Assembly (NCBI GenBank): GCA_040901465.1
Contig: JBBDYN010000010.1
Coordinates: 1-7,953, forward strand
Source: JAUSIF01 sp040901465
GTDB lineage: Bacteria > Pseudomonadota > Alphaproteobacteria > Rhizobiales > Xanthobacteraceae
Length of the DNA stretch: 7,953 nucleotides
Direction of reading: 5' to 3'
Shown: positions 5,174 to 7,953 of the stretch, piece after piece
How positions within the stretch are numbered: the stretch's first letter is position 1
How the letters are laid out: every line of letters starts with the position of its first letter
The notes under the pieces: model-generated
What the model saw: only the letters and a program-made list of their open reading frames with translations
Told to the model about the DNA's origin: nothing
The model's database searches: none
Position numbers and translations under genes: made by a program

Positions 5174-6514
5174 ATGGCCGACACCTACGACCTGATCCTT
5201 TCCGGCGGCACCGTGGTGAACCAGGACGGCGCCGGCCGGCGCGATATCGGCGTCGCCAAAGGCAAGATTTCCGCGATCGGCGACCTCGCGCGCGCTTCCG
5301 CGGGCGAGCGGCTCGATTGCCGCGGGCTGCACATCCTGCCCGGCGTCATCGATACTCAGGTGCATTTCCGCGAGCCCGGCCATGCCCACAAGGAGGATCT
5401 GGAGACTGGCTCGCGCGCCGCCGTGCTCGGCGGCGTCACCGCCGTGTTCGAAATGCCGAACACCGATCCGCCCACGACCGACGCCTCCGCGCTCGCCGAG
5501 AAGCTGCGCCGCGCGCGCGGACGCATGCATTGCGATTTCGCCTTCTTCGTCGGCGGCACGCACGCGAACGTCGCGGACCTGCCGGAGCTTGAGCGGCTGC
5601 CGGGCGCAGCCGGGATCAAGGTGTTCGTTGGCTCGTCGACGGGCAAGCTGCTGGTGCCGGACGACGCCGGCATCCGCGCGGTGCTCAAAGTCATTCGCCG
5701 CCGTGCATCGTTTCATTCCGAGGATGAGATGCGGCTCGAGGAGCGCAAGAAGCTGCGCGTCGAGGGCGATCCGCGCTCGCATCCGGTCTGGCGCGATGAG
5801 ATCGCCGCGCTACGCGCGACCGAACGCCTCGTCGCGCTTGCGCGCGAGACCGGCAAACGCATCCACGTGCTGCACATGTCGACTGCCGAGGAGATTGAAT
5901 TTCTCGCCGGCCATAAGGACGTCGCGAGCGTGGAGGTGACTCCGCATCATCTGACGCTCGCGGCACCTGATTGCTACGAGCGGCTCGGCACCCGCGCGCA
6001 GATGAATCCGCCCGTGCGCGAGGCGCGGCACCGCGACGTGCTCTGGCGCGGGGTCGCGAACGGCGTCGTCGACATTCTCGGCTCCGACCACGCGCCGCAC
6101 ACGCTCGCGGAAAAAGCAAAGCCGTACCCGGCGAGCCCGTCCGGCATGACCGGGGTGCAGACGCTGGTTCCCCTGATGCTCGATCACGTGAACGCTGGCC
6201 GCCTTTCGCTCGAGCGCTTCGTCGATCTCACGAGCGCCGGCCCTGCGCGCCTATTCGGCATCGCCGCCAAGGGCCGCATCGCCGCGGGCTACGACGCCGA
6301 TCTCACGATCGTCGATTTCAAGCGCAGGCAGACGATCAGGAACCAATGGATCGCATCGAAATGCGGGTGGACGCCCTATGACGGCGTCGAAGTGACCGGC
6401 TGGCCGGTCGGCACCTTCGTGCGCGGCGCGAAAGTTGTATGGGAAGGCGAGGTGGTGACCGTCGGCTCGGGCGCGCCGGTTCGCTTTCTCGAGGCGCTGC
6501 CGAGCGCCACGTAG
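5174..6514 (+). CDS. pyrC: Dihydroorotase (PyrC, multifunctional-type COG0044)
   Basis: The product is 446 residues from ATG 5174 (MADTYDLILSGGTVVN). It belongs to the cyclic amidohydrolases that interconvert N-carbamoyl-L-aspartate and L-dihydroorotate in pyrimidine synthesis. The substrate-contact run FEMPNTDPPTT is at 92-102. Predicted binuclear-metal residues are H64, the candidate carboxylated lysine K149 (GIKVFVGSSTG), H181 (FHSEDE), H234 (HVLHMST) and catalytic D305 (LGSDHAPHT). The first His of the usual HxH motif is Gln (Q62 in DTQVHFREPG). I recall the same substitution in a subgroup of annotated dihydroorotases from rhizobia and Bacteroidetes, so it looks like a subgroup trait rather than a mutation. 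A different amidohydrolase substrate cannot be excluded, especially if the genome has a second pyrC next to pyrB. The Shine-Dalgarno sequence is weak (GGACAAGC). Confidence 0.86.
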   Translation: MADTYDLILSGGTVVNQDGAGRRDIGVAKGKISAIGDLARASAGERLDCRGLHILPGVIDTQVHFREPGHAHKEDLETGSRAAVLGGVTAVFEMPNTDPPTTDASALAEKLRRARGRMHCDFAFFVGGTHANVADLPELERLPGAAGIKVFVGSSTGKLLVPDDAGIRAVLKVIRRRASFHSEDEMRLEERKKLRVEGDPRSHPVWRDEIAALRATERLVALARETGKRIHVLHMSTAEEIEFLAGHKDVASVEVTPHHLTLAAPDCYERLGTRAQMNPPVREARHRDVLWRGVANGVVDILGSDHAPHTLAEKAKPYPASPSGMTGVQTLVPLMLDHVNAGRLSLERFVDLTSAGPARLFGIAAKGRIAAGYDADLTIVDFKRRQTIRNQWIASKCGWTPYDGVEVTGWPVGTFVRGAKVVWEGEVVTVGSGAPVRFLEALPSAT

Positions 6515-6538
6515 CATGTTGGCGAAAATCGGGCCGGT

Positions 6539-6568
6539 TTGACCCCGGAAGTCCGGCGCACCTATCAT
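6539..6568 (+). promoter_or_regulatory. Sigma70-type promoter for the adhesin-E-like gene
   Basis: TTGACC (6539-6544) and TATCAT (6563-6568) each match five of six consensus positions, with an 18-base spacer. Transcription would start near 6575, giving a leader of about 40 bases to the ATG at 6617. It also argues against the upstream in-frame ATG at 6539, which lies inside the promoter. Confidence 0.55.
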
Positions 6569-6616
6569 CACCGTGCGACGTGCCCTCGTCGGCGCATGAT
6601 TGGTTGGGGGGTGTCA

Positions 6617-6979
6617 ATGAACTCGACTCATCTTCGCTGGCTAGCAGGCATGACAACAGGTTGCCTTGCGGCCGCCGCCTCGTTTCCGGCCATGGCGCGC
6701 GATTGGCGGCCATGGGAGGGTCCGAGCGGCTACTACTGGTACGATCGCGATTCCGTGCGCGAGGACCGGGCTAAGAACACTCTCTCCTTCGTGTACGTGC
6801 ACTCCAAAGGCGGCCATCCCGACCAGGTCGGCGTCTATTTCACTAGCGAGGCCATCCTCGAATGCGGCCCTCGAACTGTGCGGACTCGATCGAGTGGCGG
6901 CGCTTGGAGCAACCTCGGTCGATTTGAACCGAACTCGAACCATGGCCGGATGTGCCAGGGGATTTGGAAGCAGCGCTGA
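6617..6979 (+). CDS. Small exported protein, surface-adhesin protein E-like
   Basis: The product has 120 residues from the ATG at 6617, which follows a G-rich ribosome-binding stretch (6606-6611). The longer frame from 6539 is rejected because it covers the promoter and would bury the signal peptide. The signal peptide is roughly residues 1-28, ending FPAMA before RDW. The mature part is about 92 residues: W-rich start, YYWYDRDSVRED, a beta-rich stretch TLSFVYVHSKGG, then ILECGPRTVRT and a terminal MCQGIW. Two cysteines (C83 and C113) probably form a disulfide in the periplasm or outside. This layout recalls the Adhesin_E/SAP-E-like domain found in many small proteobacterial exported proteins. 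The resemblance is moderate and the actual function unknown; adhesion should not be assumed. The gene has its own promoter downstream of pyrC and converges with the next gene. Confidence 0.65.
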   Translation: MNSTHLRWLAGMTTGCLAAAASFPAMARDWRPWEGPSGYYWYDRDSVREDRAKNTLSFVYVHSKGGHPDQVGVYFTSEAILECGPRTVRTRSSGGAWSNLGRFEPNSNHGRMCQGIWKQR

Positions 6980-7030
6980 CGTCGGTCCAGACAAACCCGT
7001 TCACACGCTCGAATTGCGGCCGAGCGCGGG

Positions 7031-7651
7031 CTAATCCCCCGCCACGAAGAAATGCCAAACGCCGTCGGGCGAAATGCCGACCCGGAAGAATATATAGGCG
7101 CCGAAGTCGAGCATCTCGCGCCAATCCGTGCCAGTGATGAGCCGGAACAGCTCGACCTTCTGTTCGGGTGTCAGCCGGTTCAGCGGCAGCCCATAGAAAT
7201 AGGGCCAGACGTACATTTCCTGCGGCGAGCCCCTGTCGAGATGCACGAACGGCATCTCCAGGATCTCGATCAAAATCGCGAGCGCCTCGACGCCGTCGCT
7301 GTCCGGATAGCTGTTCTGCCAGAACTCGACAGGATTCTTGCCGCCGCCGAAGGAAAACACCGGCATCATCTCGTTCGACTGCATCACGGTCGCGACCTTG
7401 TTGAGGTCGCCGGTCTTTGCAGCTTCGAGGATGCGCTCGCGCGTCCGCCGCACTTTGTCGGGGAGGCGGGAGAGATTGTTGATGATTTCCGGCAGCGCCG
7501 CCGGCTTGTCGGCCTTGGCCGCATCGTCGGATTTCGCCGGTGCGGGAGCCTTCGGCGACACCGTCTCCGTCTTCACCTTGCCCTGCGCGGCGACGGGCGC
7601 CGCGAATGCAAGCGCGGCGAGAACGATGGCCGGACGGAGCAGGCAGCGCAT
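7031..7651 (-). CDS. Exported protein of unknown function
   Basis: I do not recognise a named domain. The 206-residue product starts at the ATG at 7651, giving a classical signal peptide: MRCLLRP, hydrophobic AIVLAALAFAAPV, then AA and Q, with cleavage probably near residue 22. The frame is open farther upstream to 7882, but those residues look like untranslated spacer. Residues 25-53 form a low-complexity Lys/Ala/Pro linker. The rest (about 54-206) looks like a compact conserved domain: helices with ILEAAKTGDLNKVATVM, an aromatic region VYFYGLP-like (WPYFYGLPLNRLTPEQKVELF, 149-169) and an aromatic C-terminus YIFFRVGISPDGVWHFFVAGD. LTPEQKVELFRLITG reads like a helical hairpin. There are no Cys residues after the signal peptide and no catalytic motif I can name. 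It is likely periplasmic. It converges with the adhesin-E-like gene (51-base gap). Confidence 0.72.
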   Translation of the reverse strand: MRCLLRPAIVLAALAFAAPVAAQGKVKTETVSPKAPAPAKSDDAAKADKPAALPEIINNLSRLPDKVRRTRERILEAAKTGDLNKVATVMQSNEMMPVFSFGGGKNPVEFWQNSYPDSDGVEALAILIEILEMPFVHLDRGSPQEMYVWPYFYGLPLNRLTPEQKVELFRLITGTDWREMLDFGAYIFFRVGISPDGVWHFFVAGD

Positions 7652-7834
7652 GGCGGCCTCGGCGTTGGGGAGCGAGCCAAGCCTAGCCGAGCTTGGCGAT
7701 GCATGCGAGCGGCACGGGCGGGTTGGCCGCTTGTCCCCTTTTCGGACGTTTCCATGCGTTGAAACCCTTGGCGAAACGAAAAACTTATCCCCGCACTCCG
7801 CGGCGGCCGTAAAATGATGCCGTCTCGATCCACC

Positions 7835-7858
7835 CGAACTCGCATGTTTGCGAGTTCG
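7835..7858. repeat. Perfect 10-base hairpin with 4-base loop
   Basis: Arms CGAACTCGCA (7835-7844) and TGCGAGTTCG (7849-7858) pair perfectly around TGTT. No T tract follows on either strand, so it is not a clear intrinsic terminator. It does not fit a tRNA. It may be a dispersed palindromic repeat or a protein-binding dyad. Confidence 0.6.
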
Positions 7859-7871
7859 TAGATGTGAGGGG

Positions 7872-7885
7872 CGCGTGGCCACGCG
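7872..7885. repeat. Perfect 14-base palindrome
   Basis: CGCGTGGCCACGCG is fully self-complementary with no spacer. It lies 13 bases beyond the hairpin at 7835-7858. A DNA-binding dyad or part of a composite repeat are both possible. No neighbouring regulator gene points to a binding protein. Confidence 0.5.
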
Positions 7886-7953
7886 TATTCACGTGCGGAT
7901 CGGGAGCGGCGCCCGCGAACGTGCCTCGCAAGCACGCGCTCGGGAGCCCCGGG

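Larger units (their letters stand above)
7652..7953. other. Right-end non-coding region rich in inverted repeats
   Basis: No credible gene is seen in these 302 bases; the open frames are Arg/Ser/Pro-rich shadows without ribosome binding sites. It holds a 7-base stem GCCAAGC/GCTTGGC (7676-7682 with 7691-7697), which would lie in the leader of the unknown exported protein. Further right are a perfect 10-base hairpin (7835-7858), a 14-base palindrome (7872-7885) and a small stem CGTGC/GCACG (7920-7936). The promoter of the exported-protein gene must lie here, but I could not identify one with confidence. Confidence 0.5.

Noticed and set aside
4119..5195. Plus-strand open frame of 358 codons opposite ygfZ
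   Set aside because: It is an antisense shadow with no domain, and ygfZ on the other strand is unambiguous.
7006..7026. Inverted repeat CGCTCG/CGAGCG between the two convergent genes as a terminator
   Set aside because: It has a short 6-base stem with a 9-base loop and no T tract on either strand. It is weak evidence in GC-rich DNA.
7652..7935. Open frames to the right of the exported protein, including its own upstream extension
   Set aside because: They are Arg/Ser/Pro-rich with no ribosome binding site. The extension would bury a textbook signal peptide, so the ATG at 7651 was kept.
1..7953. Search by eye for a defence, mobile or otherwise novel multi-gene system
   Set aside because: No transposase, integrase, reverse transcriptase, nuclease-helicase module, toxin-antitoxin pair or direct-repeat array was seen. 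The genes are mostly recognisable housekeeping families.

Overview
The window is high-GC chromosomal DNA from an alphaproteobacterium, most likely Hyphomicrobiales (Rhizobiales), in the Bradyrhizobium/Rhodopseudomonas neighbourhood. The evidence is a NadQ-type Nudix-related regulator, a DUF3126 protein (a family I know only from Alphaproteobacteria), a dihydroorotase of the rhizobial 'QVHFREPG' type, and two short palindromic intergenic repeats of kinds common in rhizobial genomes. The placement rests on recognition alone; no search was run.

Left part (1-2924, all minus strand): an apparent three-gene operon reads leftward. It encodes an HD-domain YfbR-like nucleotidase (2316-2924), a protein-tyrosine-phosphatase-like enzyme (1813-2319, start overlapping the previous stop by 4 bases) and a class I O-methyltransferase (1105-1773). 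A clear intrinsic terminator (about 1060-1103) closes it. A dyad repeat element (1013-1059) follows, then a separate gene for a NadQ-like transcriptional regulator of NAD biosynthesis (1-960). That gene has no Shine-Dalgarno sequence and a promoter-like pair so close to its ATG that the mRNA may be leaderless.

Middle (2925-5075): a 153-base divergent spacer separates the HD operon from a small exported DUF3126 protein (3078-3440, plus). That gene converges on tag (3437-4042, minus; 3-methyladenine DNA glycosylase I), and the two stop codons sit inside one CTAG. Between tag and ygfZ (4191-5075, minus; folate-binding Fe-S/tRNA-modification factor) lies a pair of inverted REP-like hairpins (4066-4159).

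Right part (5076-7953): a dihydroorotase (5174-6514, plus) diverges from ygfZ. It is followed by a small exported protein resembling surface-adhesin protein E (6617-6979, plus), which has its own good sigma70-type promoter. A convergent exported protein of unknown function (7031-7651, minus) comes next. The last 302 bases hold no credible gene but contain several perfect inverted repeats.

The content is mostly housekeeping: NAD regulation, nucleotide pool control, pyrimidine synthesis, DNA repair and Fe-S maintenance, with three small envelope proteins. I see no insertion sequence, phage gene, CRISPR array, toxin-antitoxin pair or defence system, and no convincing novel multi-gene system. The points most worth following up are the exported DUF3126 protein, the dihydroorotase with Gln in place of a metal-ligand His, the overlapping HD/phosphatase pair, and the unexplained inverted repeats at the right end.
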